Translations under genes and position numbers: made by a program
The notes under the pieces: model-generated
Told to the model about the DNA's origin: nothing
Database searches by the model: none
The model's input: the letters and a program-made list of their open reading frames with translations, nothing else
DNA from: Rhodobacter sp.
GTDB lineage: Bacteria; Pseudomonadota; Alphaproteobacteria; Rhodobacterales; Rhodobacteraceae
Length of the DNA stretch: 64,000 bases
Direction of reading: 5' to 3'
NCBI GenBank assembly: GCA_022824145.1
Contig: JAJEAY010000271.1
Location: 1 to 64,000 of the forward strand
Shown here: positions 56,172 through 64,000 of the stretch, piece by piece
Position numbering within the stretch: the stretch's first letter is position 1
Layout of the letters: each line of letters begins with the position of its first letter

Positions 56172-56897
56172 ATGGACATGGCGCTTCTTCGGCTCAGAGA
56201 CCTCGGTAAGTCGTTCGGTGCCCTCAAGGTTGCCGATGCGGTTACCTTTGACGTGCCCGAAGGGCAGGCACTTGGCATTATCGGTCCGAACGGCGCCGGG
56301 AAGTCGACGCTCTTCAACCTCATCACCGGGAATCTCATGCCGGACTCGGGAAGCATCGAATTTTGCGGCGAGGATGTCACCGAAACCCCGCCGATGCAGC
56401 GGGCAGTTGCCGGGATCGGCAGATCCTTTCAGATCCCGCAGCCATTCGAAAACCTGACGGTATTCGAGAATCTGGTCGTCGCCGGGTCGTTCGGACGAAA
56501 CCTGAATGAAGCAGACGTCACCGAACACTGTGCGGGGATTCTGGAAGAGACCGGGATGATGGGACGGGCCAACACGCCTGCCGGTGCCCTGCCGCTTCTG
56601 GAGCGCAAGCGGCTGGAGCTTGCCCGCGCATTGGCGACCGCTCCGAAACTTCTGCTTCTGGACGAGATCGCAGGCGGGCTGACCGACGGCGAATGCCAGT
56701 CTCTCGTTGCGACCATCCGGCGGATACACGGTCAAGGTGTCACCATCGTCTGGATCGAACATGTACTGCATGCGCTGACCTCCGTAGTCGAAAGGCTCCT
56801 CGTGCTGGACTTCGGCCGCATCATCGGCATCGGCAGTCCCGGGGACATCATGGCCAGCAGGGAAGTGCGGGAAATCTATCTGGGGCTCGAGGTCTGA
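56172..56897 (+). CDS. Liv-type ABC transporter ATP-binding protein, LivG-like
   Basis: A 241-residue ATPase with Walker A GPNGAGKSTLFNLITG (residues about 38-53), a shortened signature (ALPLLERKRLELARALAT, about 137-154, lacking the usual SGGQ), Walker B LLLLDEIAGGLTD and the H-loop WIEHVL. The C-terminal YLGLEV ending is typical of LivG. The LivF-like gene overlaps by one base. The degenerate signature is unusual but common in LivG proteins of some aromatic importers. Confidence 0.88.
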   Translation: MDMALLRLRDLGKSFGALKVADAVTFDVPEGQALGIIGPNGAGKSTLFNLITGNLMPDSGSIEFCGEDVTETPPMQRAVAGIGRSFQIPQPFENLTVFENLVVAGSFGRNLNEADVTEHCAGILEETGMMGRANTPAGALPLLERKRLELARALATAPKLLLLDEIAGGLTDGECQSLVATIRRIHGQGVTIVWIEHVLHALTSVVERLLVLDFGRIIGIGSPGDIMASREVREIYLGLEV

Positions 56898-57607
56898 TGG
56901 AACTGCTGGCGACCCGCGGCCTCACGGCATTCTACGGTGATTTCCAGGCGCTGTTCGGTGTCGACATATCGTTGGATGAAGGGGAGACGGTTGCCATAAT
57001 CGGCGCCAACGGAGCGGGAAAGACCACACTTCTCCGTTCGATCTCCGGCGTTATCCGGAACGCCCCCGACTCGGTTACGTTTGCCGACGCTCCCGTCGGG
57101 CATCTTGACGCCGACAGGGTCATGGCGCTCGGCGTCGTGATGGTTCCGGAGGGTCGGAGACTTTTTCCTTCCCTGAGCGTCGAGGAAAACCTCCAGATCG
57201 GCTCCTATGGCCGGAACATCGGCGGGTACTGGACGCTTGCGACGGTCTATGAACTCTTTCCGGTGCTGAAAGAGCGGCGAAAATCCCCGGGGACGGCGCT
57301 GTCGGGCGGGCAGCAGCAGATGGTGGCGATCGGCCGGGCGCTGATGTCGAATCCGCGGGTGCTTCTCTGCGACGAGATCAGTCTGGGCCTCGCGCCTGTG
57401 GTTATACGTGACATCTACGCCGCCCTGCCGAAAATCAGGGAATCAGGCGCCTCGGTCGTGATTGTGGAGCAGGACATCAACCAGGCCCTCAAGGTCTCGG
57501 ATCGGGTCTACTGCATGCTGGAGGGCCGAGTCACGCTTTCCGGCAAACCGTCGGAAGTCTCGCGCGACCGTATCCATACAGCATATTTCGGCGAGACAGC
57601 CGCATGA
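56897..57607 (+). CDS. Liv-type ABC transporter ATP-binding protein, LivF-like
   Basis: A 236-residue ATPase with Walker A GANGAGKTTLLRSISG (residues about 38-53), signature LSGGQQQMVAIGRALM (about 136-151), Walker B LLCDEISLGLAP and the H-loop VEQDINQAL. Its ATG overlaps the LivG stop. The next gene begins four bases before this one ends. Confidence 0.9.
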   Translation: MELLATRGLTAFYGDFQALFGVDISLDEGETVAIIGANGAGKTTLLRSISGVIRNAPDSVTFADAPVGHLDADRVMALGVVMVPEGRRLFPSLSVEENLQIGSYGRNIGGYWTLATVYELFPVLKERRKSPGTALSGGQQQMVAIGRALMSNPRVLLCDEISLGLAPVVIRDIYAALPKIRESGASVVIVEQDINQALKVSDRVYCMLEGRVTLSGKPSEVSRDRIHTAYFGETAA

Positions 57608-58467
57608 TCTGGCTGGATACAGTAATCCAGGGTGTGCTCCTTGGCGGACTCTATGCGCTCTTTGCCGCCGGTCTGAGTCTGGTGTTCGGCATCATGCGGC
57701 TGGTCAACCTGGCTCATGGCGATCTTATCGTGTTCGGCGCATACATCATCCTGATTCTCGTGTCGCTTCTGGGACTGAACGCATTCATTGCCGCCGCCAT
57801 TGCGACGCCGCTGATGTTCGCGCTTGGCTGGCTGCTGCAGCGGTTCGTTCTCAACCGAACGCTGGGGGAAGACATCCTGCCCCCGCTGCTGGTTACTTTC
57901 GGACTTTCCATTGCGCTTCAGAACGCCCTGCTGGAAGGGTTTTCGGCTGACAGCCAGCGCATTGGCGGTGGAACGCTGGAGACCGAGTCGCTTGCGGTCG
58001 GTCCGATCAATGTCGGTGTGATGCCATTGCTTTGCTTCGTATCGGCAGTTCTTGTCATCGTCGCGCTCAACCAGCTGTTCTACCGCACCAGTCTCGGCCG
58101 CGCATTCCGCGCTACATCCGACGACCCGGTAACTGCGAGCCTTATGGGAGTGAGACCGGCGCAGATCTTCTCAGTCGCCACCGGCATTGCGATGGTGGTC
58201 GTGACTGTCGCGGCGCTCTATCTCGGAATGCGGGCGAATTTCGACCCGACCATCGGTCCTGCGCGGCTGATCTACGCGTTTGAGGCGGTAATCATCGGCG
58301 GGCTTGGGTCGCTGTGGGGAACGCTTCTCGGCGGGATCATCATCGGAGTCGCCCAGACGGTCGGAGCCGCAGTCAATCCGGAATGGCAGATACTTTCCGG
58401 CCACGTCGCTTTTCTGGTTGTGCTGCTGGTCCGGCCCCGCGGTCTGCTTCCAAGGGCGGTGGACTGA
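57604..58467 (+). CDS. Liv-type ABC transporter permease, LivH-like
   Basis: A 287-residue permease with the LivH N-terminus (IQGVLLGGLYALFAAGLSLV, residues about 8-27) and the following RLVNLAHGDLIVFGAYI. The cytoplasmic segment RTSLGRAFRATSDDPVTASL (about 162-181) and the C-terminal EAVIIGGLGSLWGTLLGGI are family signatures. ATGA overlap with the upstream ATPase gene shows coupling. Confidence 0.9.
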   Translation: MIWLDTVIQGVLLGGLYALFAAGLSLVFGIMRLVNLAHGDLIVFGAYIILILVSLLGLNAFIAAAIATPLMFALGWLLQRFVLNRTLGEDILPPLLVTFGLSIALQNALLEGFSADSQRIGGGTLETESLAVGPINVGVMPLLCFVSAVLVIVALNQLFYRTSLGRAFRATSDDPVTASLMGVRPAQIFSVATGIAMVVVTVAALYLGMRANFDPTIGPARLIYAFEAVIIGGLGSLWGTLLGGIIIGVAQTVGAAVNPEWQILSGHVAFLVVLLVRPRGLLPRAVD

Positions 58468-59543
58468 TGCGCTACGTCGCCGAAACCCAAACGCGCGTTT
58501 CGCGCCTTGCCGGAATTCTGGCGGTCGCGCTTGTGGCGGTCGCGGTCATTCTGCCTGCCTTCGCCGGGCGCAGCCTGATTCAGGATCTCTTCTTCGTCCT
58601 AACGCTCGTGGTGCTCGCCCAGTGGTGGAACCTGCTTGCGGGCTACGGTGGCCTTGTATCTGTCGGGCAGCAGGCGTTTGTCGGAATTGGCGCTTACGCG
58701 ATGTTCGGCGCAGTGATTCTCTGGGATCTCGATCCGGTGCCGGCTATCCTGCTTGGCGGCCTTGCGGCGCTGGTTCTCGCCGTCCCCACCGCATTTTTCG
58801 CGTTCCGGCTTCAGGGCGCCTATTTCGCGATCGGAACCTGGGTGATTGCGGAAGTCGTGCGGCTTTCGGTTGCGCAATGGAAGCAGGTCGGTGGAGGTAC
58901 CGGCACGTCCCTGCCGCGGGATGCGACCAAGGACATGTGGTTCGTTGACGCCATCAAGGCGCTTTTCGATGTGAAGACATCGGCCGCGCGCGACATTCTC
59001 GCCTATTGGCTGGCGCTGCTGTTCGCGGTCCTGACAATCGGTGGAGTCTGCTGGCTGCTGCGGACCCGCCGCGGGCTCGCGCTGGCCGCTGTCCGGGACA
59101 ATGAAGCGGCGGCGCGGTCGGTTGGTGTCGATCCAGGCGCCATGAAATGGACAGTTTTCCTGTTAGCGGCACTCGGCACCGGACTTGCCGGTTCGCTCAT
59201 CTATCTGCAGAAAGCCCGGATATCGCCCGACGCCGCATTCAGCGTGCTAGACTGGACGGCCTATGTGATCTTCATTGTGGTGATCGGCGGAATCGGAACG
59301 ATTGAGGGTCCGATTCTCGGCGTGGTGGTCTTCCTGGTTCTGCAGAGCGTTCTGGCGGATTTCGGAAGCTGGTATCTGCTCCTGCTCGGCTTGATCGGAA
59401 TTGGCGTGATGCTGTTCGCGCCGCGGGGGATCTGGGGGATTGTTGCCGCCAGGACCGGCATTGAGCTCATTCCGGTCCGGCGTCGGCTGGTAAAAACGGA
59501 AACGCAATCATCGGAGACTGACGATGGCAGAAATCACGACTGA
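58467..59543 (+). CDS. Liv-type ABC transporter permease, LivM-like
   Basis: A 358-residue permease with about nine spans. Family segments are WWNLLAGYGGLVSVGQQAFV (residues about 53-72), RTRRGLALAAVRDNEAAARS (about 200-219) and YVIFIVVIGGIGTIEGPILG (about 265-284). The start at 58467 overlaps the LivH stop (one base). Its 3' end overlaps the flavin hydroxylase gene by 20 bases, so transporter and catabolic genes are one transcription unit. Confidence 0.9.
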   Translation: MRYVAETQTRVSRLAGILAVALVAVAVILPAFAGRSLIQDLFFVLTLVVLAQWWNLLAGYGGLVSVGQQAFVGIGAYAMFGAVILWDLDPVPAILLGGLAALVLAVPTAFFAFRLQGAYFAIGTWVIAEVVRLSVAQWKQVGGGTGTSLPRDATKDMWFVDAIKALFDVKTSAARDILAYWLALLFAVLTIGGVCWLLRTRRGLALAAVRDNEAAARSVGVDPGAMKWTVFLLAALGTGLAGSLIYLQKARISPDAAFSVLDWTAYVIFIVVIGGIGTIEGPILGVVVFLVLQSVLADFGSWYLLLLGLIGIGVMLFAPRGIWGIVAARTGIELIPVRRRLVKTETQSSETDDGRNHD

Positions 59544-61296
59544 CATCCTGATAATCGGCACCGGACCTGCCGGGGCGGCTACGGCTGCGCTGCTGTCGAG
59601 CTATGGCGTCGAGAACATGGTGGTCAACCGTTACCGCTGGCTCGCGAACACACCTCGGGCGCATATCACGAACCAGCGTACGATGGAGGTGCTGCGCGAT
59701 CTAGGCCGCGAGGTCGAAGACGAGGCATATATGCATGCCACCGAGCAGGATCTCATGGGCGAAAACGTTTTCTGCGAAAGTCTGGCCGGCGAAGAGATCG
59801 GACGGATGAAATCATGGGGAAAGCATCCGCTAAGCCGTGCGGAGCACCTGCTGAGTTCCCCTTGCCACATGAACGACCTGCCGCAGACCTACATGGAGCC
59901 CCTGCTGTTCAAGACAGCCTGCTCGCGCGGCACGCAAGGCCGCATGTCGACGGAGTATCTGAGCCACGAGCAGGATACGGACGGCGTGACGTCAACGCTG
60001 CGTGACCGGCTGTCTGGGCGCGAGTTCCAGGTTCGTTCGAAGTACCTGGTCGGTGCCGATGGTGGAAATTCCCTGGTGGCCGAACAGGCGGGCCTGCCAT
60101 TCGAGGGAAAGATGGGTGTCGGCGGCTCGATGAACATTCTGTTCCGCGCCGATCTGTCGAAATACGTCGCCCATCGTCCGTCAGTTCTGTACTGGATCAT
60201 GCAGCCCGGCGCCGATGTCGGTGGAATCGGCATGGGGCTCGTGCGGATGGTGCGTCCATGGAACGAATGGCTGATTGTCTGGGGCTACGACATCAACGAA
60301 CCGGTTCCGGAGGTGGACGCGGAGTTCGCCACCGGCGTCGCCCGCCAGCTTGTCGGCGATCCGGCTCTTGAGATCGAGCTTCTTTCCGCGAACACATGGA
60401 CCGTAAACAACATGTACGCGACCCACATGCAGAAGGGACGGGTGTTCATTATGGGGGACGCCGCCCACCGGCATCCGCCATCGAACGGTCTGGGTTCCAA
60501 TACATCTATCCAGGACGCGTTCAACCTGGCATGGAAGCTATCCGCCGTCATCAAAGGTCAGGCTGGCCCGGCGCTGCTGGACAGCTATTCCGAAGAACGC
60601 GCGCCGGTTGCGAAACAGATTGTGACCCGCGCGAACCAGTCAATCGCCGAGTTCGGTCCGATTTTCGAGGCATTGGGCATGACGGGCGGAACCGACATCG
60701 ACAGGATCAATGCAAGCATGCAGGCGCGGACCGGCACCAGTCCGGAAGCCGAGAGGCAGCGCGCCGCGATCCGGAAGGCCATCGAATTCAAGAAGTATGA
60801 ATTCGACGCCCATGGCGTCGAGATGAACCAGCGCTACCGGTCCTGTGCCGTGGTGGCTGACGGGCAGATGGAACCGGCGTTCGAGCTTGACGCGGAACTT
60901 CATTACCAGCCGACCACCTGGCCGGGCGCCCGGCTTCCTCATGTCTGGGTATTCGACCACGACACAGGTGACCGGATCTCCACCCTCGATCTCTGCGGGC
61001 AGGGGAAGTTCGCCCTGTTCACCGGAATTGGCGGAGAAGCCTGGATTGAAGCTGCCGAACAGGCAGCGGCGGAACTGGGAATCGGGATCCGTTGCCATGT
61101 GATCGGCCCGCGCCAGACTTACGTCGACCACGTCGGTGACTGGGCCCGCGCGTCTGAGGTCTCCGACAGCGGCTGCATCCTTGTGCGTCCGGACCAGCAT
61201 GTGGCGTGGCGGATCGAAGATATGGCCGACAGTCCGAAGAGCGAGATTGGGCGCGCGCTCGCGTTCGTCCTCGCAAAAGGGGGAGAAGGCACATGA
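59524..61296 (+). CDS. FAD-dependent aromatic hydroxylase (TfdB/phenol hydroxylase family)
   Basis: A 590-residue class A flavin monooxygenase that would hydroxylate a phenolic substrate with NAD(P)H and O2. The FAD motif IIGTGPAGAATAALLSSYG is at residues about 9-27, the DG motif YLVGADGGNSLVAEQAG at about 175-191, and the GD motif GRVFIMGDAAHRHPPSNGLG at about 306-325. A C-terminal thioredoxin-like domain follows, as in TfdB and resorcinol or phenol hydroxylases. With the intradiol dioxygenase and maleylacetate reductase, the expected product is hydroxyquinol, from resorcinol or a related phenol. The gene overlaps livM by 20 bases and the dioxygenase gene by four. Confidence 0.9.
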   Translation: MAEITTDILIIGTGPAGAATAALLSSYGVENMVVNRYRWLANTPRAHITNQRTMEVLRDLGREVEDEAYMHATEQDLMGENVFCESLAGEEIGRMKSWGKHPLSRAEHLLSSPCHMNDLPQTYMEPLLFKTACSRGTQGRMSTEYLSHEQDTDGVTSTLRDRLSGREFQVRSKYLVGADGGNSLVAEQAGLPFEGKMGVGGSMNILFRADLSKYVAHRPSVLYWIMQPGADVGGIGMGLVRMVRPWNEWLIVWGYDINEPVPEVDAEFATGVARQLVGDPALEIELLSANTWTVNNMYATHMQKGRVFIMGDAAHRHPPSNGLGSNTSIQDAFNLAWKLSAVIKGQAGPALLDSYSEERAPVAKQIVTRANQSIAEFGPIFEALGMTGGTDIDRINASMQARTGTSPEAERQRAAIRKAIEFKKYEFDAHGVEMNQRYRSCAVVADGQMEPAFELDAELHYQPTTWPGARLPHVWVFDHDTGDRISTLDLCGQGKFALFTGIGGEAWIEAAEQAAAELGIGIRCHVIGPRQTYVDHVGDWARASEVSDSGCILVRPDQHVAWRIEDMADSPKSEIGRALAFVLAKGGEGT

Positions 61297-62180
61297 CGGA
61301 GCGTCTGGCGTATTTCACCGAGGAGAATTCAGCTGAAGCGGTCATTGATCGGATGCGCGACGCGAAGAACCCACGGCTTCGCGCGGTGATGGAGGTCGTG
61401 ATCCGCAAGCTGCATGAGGCGGTCAAGGAAATCGAGCCGACCCGGGAAGAATGGCTCGAGGCAATCAGGTTTCTTACTGACGTTGGCCATAAATGCGATG
61501 ACTGGCGCCAGGAGTTTGTTCTGATGAGCGACACTTGGGGTGTGTCCATGCTGGTTGACGCCATCAACTCCCGTCGGCCGACCGGGGCATCCGAGAACAC
61601 TGTTATCGGGCCATTCCATGTCGAGGGCGCACCGGAATACGAGATGGGCGCCAATATCTGCCTCGACGGGAAGGGTGAGCCGATGGTGGTGCATGGCCGC
61701 ATTCTTGATGTGGACGGCAACCCGGTTGAAGGAGCCAAAATCGATGTCTGGCAGGCCAATGACGAGGGCTTCTATGACGTCCAGCAGAAAGGCTACCAGC
61801 CTGACTTCAACCTGCGGGGCGTATTCCGAACCGGAGAGGACGGCGGATACTGGTTCAAGGGTGTCAGGCCAAAGTTCTATCCGGTTCCGGACGACGGGCC
61901 GATAGGCGCTCTTCTTGTGGAACTTGGCCGGCATCCGTATCGGCCTGCGCATCTGCATTACATAATCAGCGCCGACGGATACGATGAGCTGACGACGCAT
62001 ATATTCGATCCTGACGACCCCTATATCGGAAGCGACGCCGTGTTTGGCGTTAAGGAGAGTCTTCTTGCGACGTTCAACAAGGTTGATGATCTGGCGCGCC
62101 TTGACGAGATGGGGTTTGGCGCCCCATTTTTCTGGGATGTCGAGTTTGACTTCGTGCTTGCGTCTGCGGCAGCGGGTTGA
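61293..62180 (+). CDS. Intradiol ring-cleavage dioxygenase, hydroxyquinol 1,2-dioxygenase-like
   Basis: A 295-residue non-haem iron dioxygenase. A helical N-terminal dimerisation domain (TEENSAEAVIDRMRDAKNPR, residues about 8-27) precedes the beta-sandwich with the iron ligands: Tyr in the DEGFYDVQQKGYQP region and in RPKFYPVPDDGPIG, and the two His of HPYRPAHLHYIIS. The sequence VIGPFHVEGAPEYEMGANIC is typical of catechol and hydroxyquinol dioxygenases. Co-occurrence with maleylacetate reductase favours hydroxyquinol over catechol. ATGA overlap with the hydroxylase gene; last gene of the operon. Confidence 0.9.
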   Translation: MTERLAYFTEENSAEAVIDRMRDAKNPRLRAVMEVVIRKLHEAVKEIEPTREEWLEAIRFLTDVGHKCDDWRQEFVLMSDTWGVSMLVDAINSRRPTGASENTVIGPFHVEGAPEYEMGANICLDGKGEPMVVHGRILDVDGNPVEGAKIDVWQANDEGFYDVQQKGYQPDFNLRGVFRTGEDGGYWFKGVRPKFYPVPDDGPIGALLVELGRHPYRPAHLHYIISADGYDELTTHIFDPDDPYIGSDAVFGVKESLLATFNKVDDLARLDEMGFGAPFFWDVEFDFVLASAAAG

Positions 62181-62820
62181 AAGTGCGGCGAAATCTGAAA
62201 GAGGCCATGGATTTCTAATTACTTGCCTGCGACGGCCGGAAATCTCGCATCGCTAGCTCCGGTTGTCTGTTGGGTGTTGAGGTCTGGAAGCAGGCCTTTC
62301 CAGGGCTGTATGAGGAGAACAAGGGACGGCGTCGAGCACGGCCGCGTCTATTGGTATCTGTATGGGACCGTTGCCTGTACGGTTCCTTGTGAAGCTCTCG
62401 GTTTCGGCTGAGCGACTTCAGAATTTAACTCGCTTGGCGGGTGCATTCGACGGCCGGGCTCGTCACTTGCACGGTGTGTTTTCGGCTGCAGGGCTGCCGG
62501 TGTTCCGTCCATTCGAGGCAAGGGACTGCCACCCGATCCGGCGGCACGCGTGGCAGGTGCTGAAACGCTTCGAATCATGTGAAATCCGACGTCCTGCGTG
62601 CCGTAAGGAACGTCCACGACCTGTCCGGCATCTGGTCGATGCCGCTGTCGGGACGCTGGCGAACCGTGCGCCGTGTCTGCTTGCCATAGCGAACGGGAAA
62701 AATGATGCCTGTGCCAGGCAGAACTTGACGGGCGCCAAAGGCAGCGCCATACCCGATGAAGAATCAGTCGAGGAATACAGGGTTCTCCTGCACTCCATCC
62801 GGCTGGCTGGTCGAAAGCCC
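62181..62820. other. Gene-less stretch after the hydroxyquinol operon
   Basis: The plus-strand frame that continues into the downstream nucleotidyltransferase gene can be read from 62362, but the extra 153 residues are Arg/Pro-rich without any domain and look like read-through of non-coding DNA. No other gene is supported. Confidence 0.4.
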
Positions 62821-63834
62821 ATGGATTACAGAGCCGCTTATGATGAGATCCGCTTGGCGGCGGAGGAAACCTTGTGCGCATGGCCCGAGGCCAAAGCCGC
62901 GGTTCTTTACGGCTCCCGCGCAAGAGGGAACTGGAAGTCGGACAGCGACTGGGACGTAGCGTTCATTCTCCACGGCGACGGCAACCTGATTGGAACAGTG
63001 CCGAATGACATCCCGTTCTGCCCACGGAACGTGATCAAGCACAACTATGTCAATGACATCACGCTGCCTGAAGGGCTCGTGGAGCGGAAAGCCTGCTGCA
63101 TCTGCCATCCCGCCCATGGAATCACCCGAAACGGTAAACTCCTTGCCGGAAAGTGGGATCGGCCGCAGATGAACGGCCAGCCGTCGATGGAAGCGGAAAC
63201 CTACGGGAGATTCCTCCATATTGCGGTTTTTGAAACGGACACGGCGATTCGGGCGATGGTCAGGGCGTCACGGCCGGATCCATACCTGGAATTCAACATC
63301 CGCTTCCAAGCGGACTATTTTGTCTCCTTTGCCGCCAAAGCCGCCTCCTTTCTCGTAAGGGCGGCATTAGGGCGGCGGGGAATCGACGCCAGCCAGAGCC
63401 ATGAAATCGCCGAACAGGCGGCTTGGGCGCGGCAGGGCGGTCATCCCGGACTTGCGGATGACCTCGCCAGTATGGACATTCGGATCAGGGAGGACCGCCA
63501 TGCGGGGTTGTCCGGAACGGATCCCGACGGGCTGGCCCGCGGGACACGCCGCCTGCCGATCGTCATAGATCTTTTGGGGAAAGAGGTGTCCATGCCCGCT
63601 GTCGGCTTTCTAGATCCTGAAGAAAACGCCGGACTGGAGAAACTTATGTCCCGATACGCGGCGAATTGGGCGGCCACGCTGCGCAGTTCGGTCGAAAGCG
63701 ATGGCCGGACCACGCTGCCTGAAGGCGATGAATTGCTGAAACCGCTGCTCGACCTGCGGACGGAACTGCTGCCGGTTCTGGACCGGCTGGCTGAGACGGC
63801 GGACAAAAGCGCAGTGAACAGGGTCGGAATTTGA
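62821..63834 (+). CDS. Nucleotidyltransferase (MNT-type) with C-terminal helical, possibly HEPN, domain
   Basis: A 337-residue protein. The N-terminal domain has the pol-beta-type motif VLYGSRARGNWKSDSDWDVA (residues about 26-45), that is GS followed by D-x-D, as in minimal nucleotidyltransferases. Residues about 125-230 are helical with an ALGRRGIDASQSHEIAEQAA segment that resembles HEPN-type helices; this part of the assignment is weak. MNT and HEPN domains act together as toxin-antitoxin pairs in which the MNT adenylylates the HEPN ribonuclease; here both would be in one chain. The start MDYRAAYDEIR is chosen because the domain begins directly after it. Its ribosome-binding site is weak. 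Confidence 0.7.
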   Translation: MDYRAAYDEIRLAAEETLCAWPEAKAAVLYGSRARGNWKSDSDWDVAFILHGDGNLIGTVPNDIPFCPRNVIKHNYVNDITLPEGLVERKACCICHPAHGITRNGKLLAGKWDRPQMNGQPSMEAETYGRFLHIAVFETDTAIRAMVRASRPDPYLEFNIRFQADYFVSFAAKAASFLVRAALGRRGIDASQSHEIAEQAAWARQGGHPGLADDLASMDIRIREDRHAGLSGTDPDGLARGTRRLPIVIDLLGKEVSMPAVGFLDPEENAGLEKLMSRYAANWAATLRSSVESDGRTTLPEGDELLKPLLDLRTELLPVLDRLAETADKSAVNRVGI

Positions 63835-63835
63835 C

Positions 63836-64000
63836 TTGCTGCCGAATGACAGGATCCGCTGCTACGTGCAGATGGAACACGAAACCGCCGTGGCCGAGAT
63901 CCGCCGAAGCGACGCGATAAGCTTGGCCCGGGGGGCAAGGCTGCTGTGCTCTTCGGTTACCGCACATGTCACTGCCACCGTCAGGACAATGAATTGGACA
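63836..64000 (+). CDS. Possible partial gene running off the right edge
   Basis: From a TTG just after the nucleotidyltransferase stop, one frame stays open to the end of the window (LLPNDRIRCYVQMEHETAVA, then EIRRSDAISLARGARLL). An internal ATG at 63880 is in frame. The residue composition is protein-like and the spacing fits an operon with the upstream gene. No family is recognised and the piece is short. Confidence 0.3.
   Translation, partial: MLPNDRIRCYVQMEHETAVAEIRRSDAISLARGARLLCSSVTAHVTATVRTMNWT

Noticed and set aside
62362..62820. N-terminal extension of the nucleotidyltransferase gene
   Set aside because: The extra 153 codons encode Arg/Pro-rich sequence without a domain, and the family domain begins right after ATG 62821.

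Overview
The window looks like a chromosomal segment of a marine-type alphaproteobacterium, most likely Rhodobacterales (roseobacter-like). This is inferred from the high-GC codon use, the trimethylamine/TMAO genes (tmm, tdm, tmoXWV), a GmaS/GlnT-type ligase beside an Amt transporter, and GcvA-type LysR and FCD-type GntR regulators. No rRNA, tRNA or CRISPR array was seen.

Layout. 0-5 kb: mobile and defence scar (3' end of an IS1634-type transposase, an IS1595-family element with a frameshifted transposase, a 5'-truncated cas6-like gene, and an Xre-RES toxin-antitoxin pair). 5-17.6 kb: methylated-amine block (class I amidotransferase, GntR regulator, glutamine-synthetase-like ligase, three MgsABC/GlxBCD-like glutamate-synthase-type subunits, two uncharacterised proteins, a nitrilase, tmm, and a dimethylglycine-dehydrogenase-like flavoenzyme). 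17.7-33 kb: a catabolic island bounded by 91-bp direct repeats, carrying IS remnants, a peptide-type ABC transporter, a beta-hydroxyacid dehydrogenase, a MITE-like element, a broken GMC oxidoreductase, an enolase-superfamily enzyme, an enoyl-CoA hydratase, an NDP-forming acyl-CoA synthetase and a LysR regulator. 33-36 kb: IS30 and TnpB scars, a LysR fragment and a second Xre-RES pair. 36-43.6 kb: tmoX-tmoW-tmoV-tdm with a divergent LysR gene. 44-46.7 kb: three decayed toxin-antitoxin pairs (relBE, mazEF, fitAB). 47.3-51.5 kb: P450, gmaS/glnT, a small membrane protein and amt. 52-62 kb: LysR, maleylacetate reductase, Liv-type ABC transporter, flavin aromatic hydroxylase and intradiol (hydroxyquinol-type) dioxygenase. 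The right end has a nucleotidyltransferase-domain gene.

How the genes fit together. TMAO is imported by TmoXWV or made from trimethylamine by Tmm. Tdm splits it to dimethylamine and formaldehyde, and the GcvT-like domain suits transfer of the one-carbon unit to tetrahydrofolate. Monomethylamine would be handled by GmaS and an Mgs-type N-methylglutamate synthase. The dimethylamine monooxygenase and N-methylglutamate dehydrogenase are not in the window. A separate operon funnels an imported aromatic through hydroxyquinol and maleylacetate to 3-oxoadipate. The most unusual items are the orphan truncated cas6, the ligase/synthase/nitrilase cassette with two unknown proteins next to tmm, and the cluster of intact and broken toxin-antitoxin modules.
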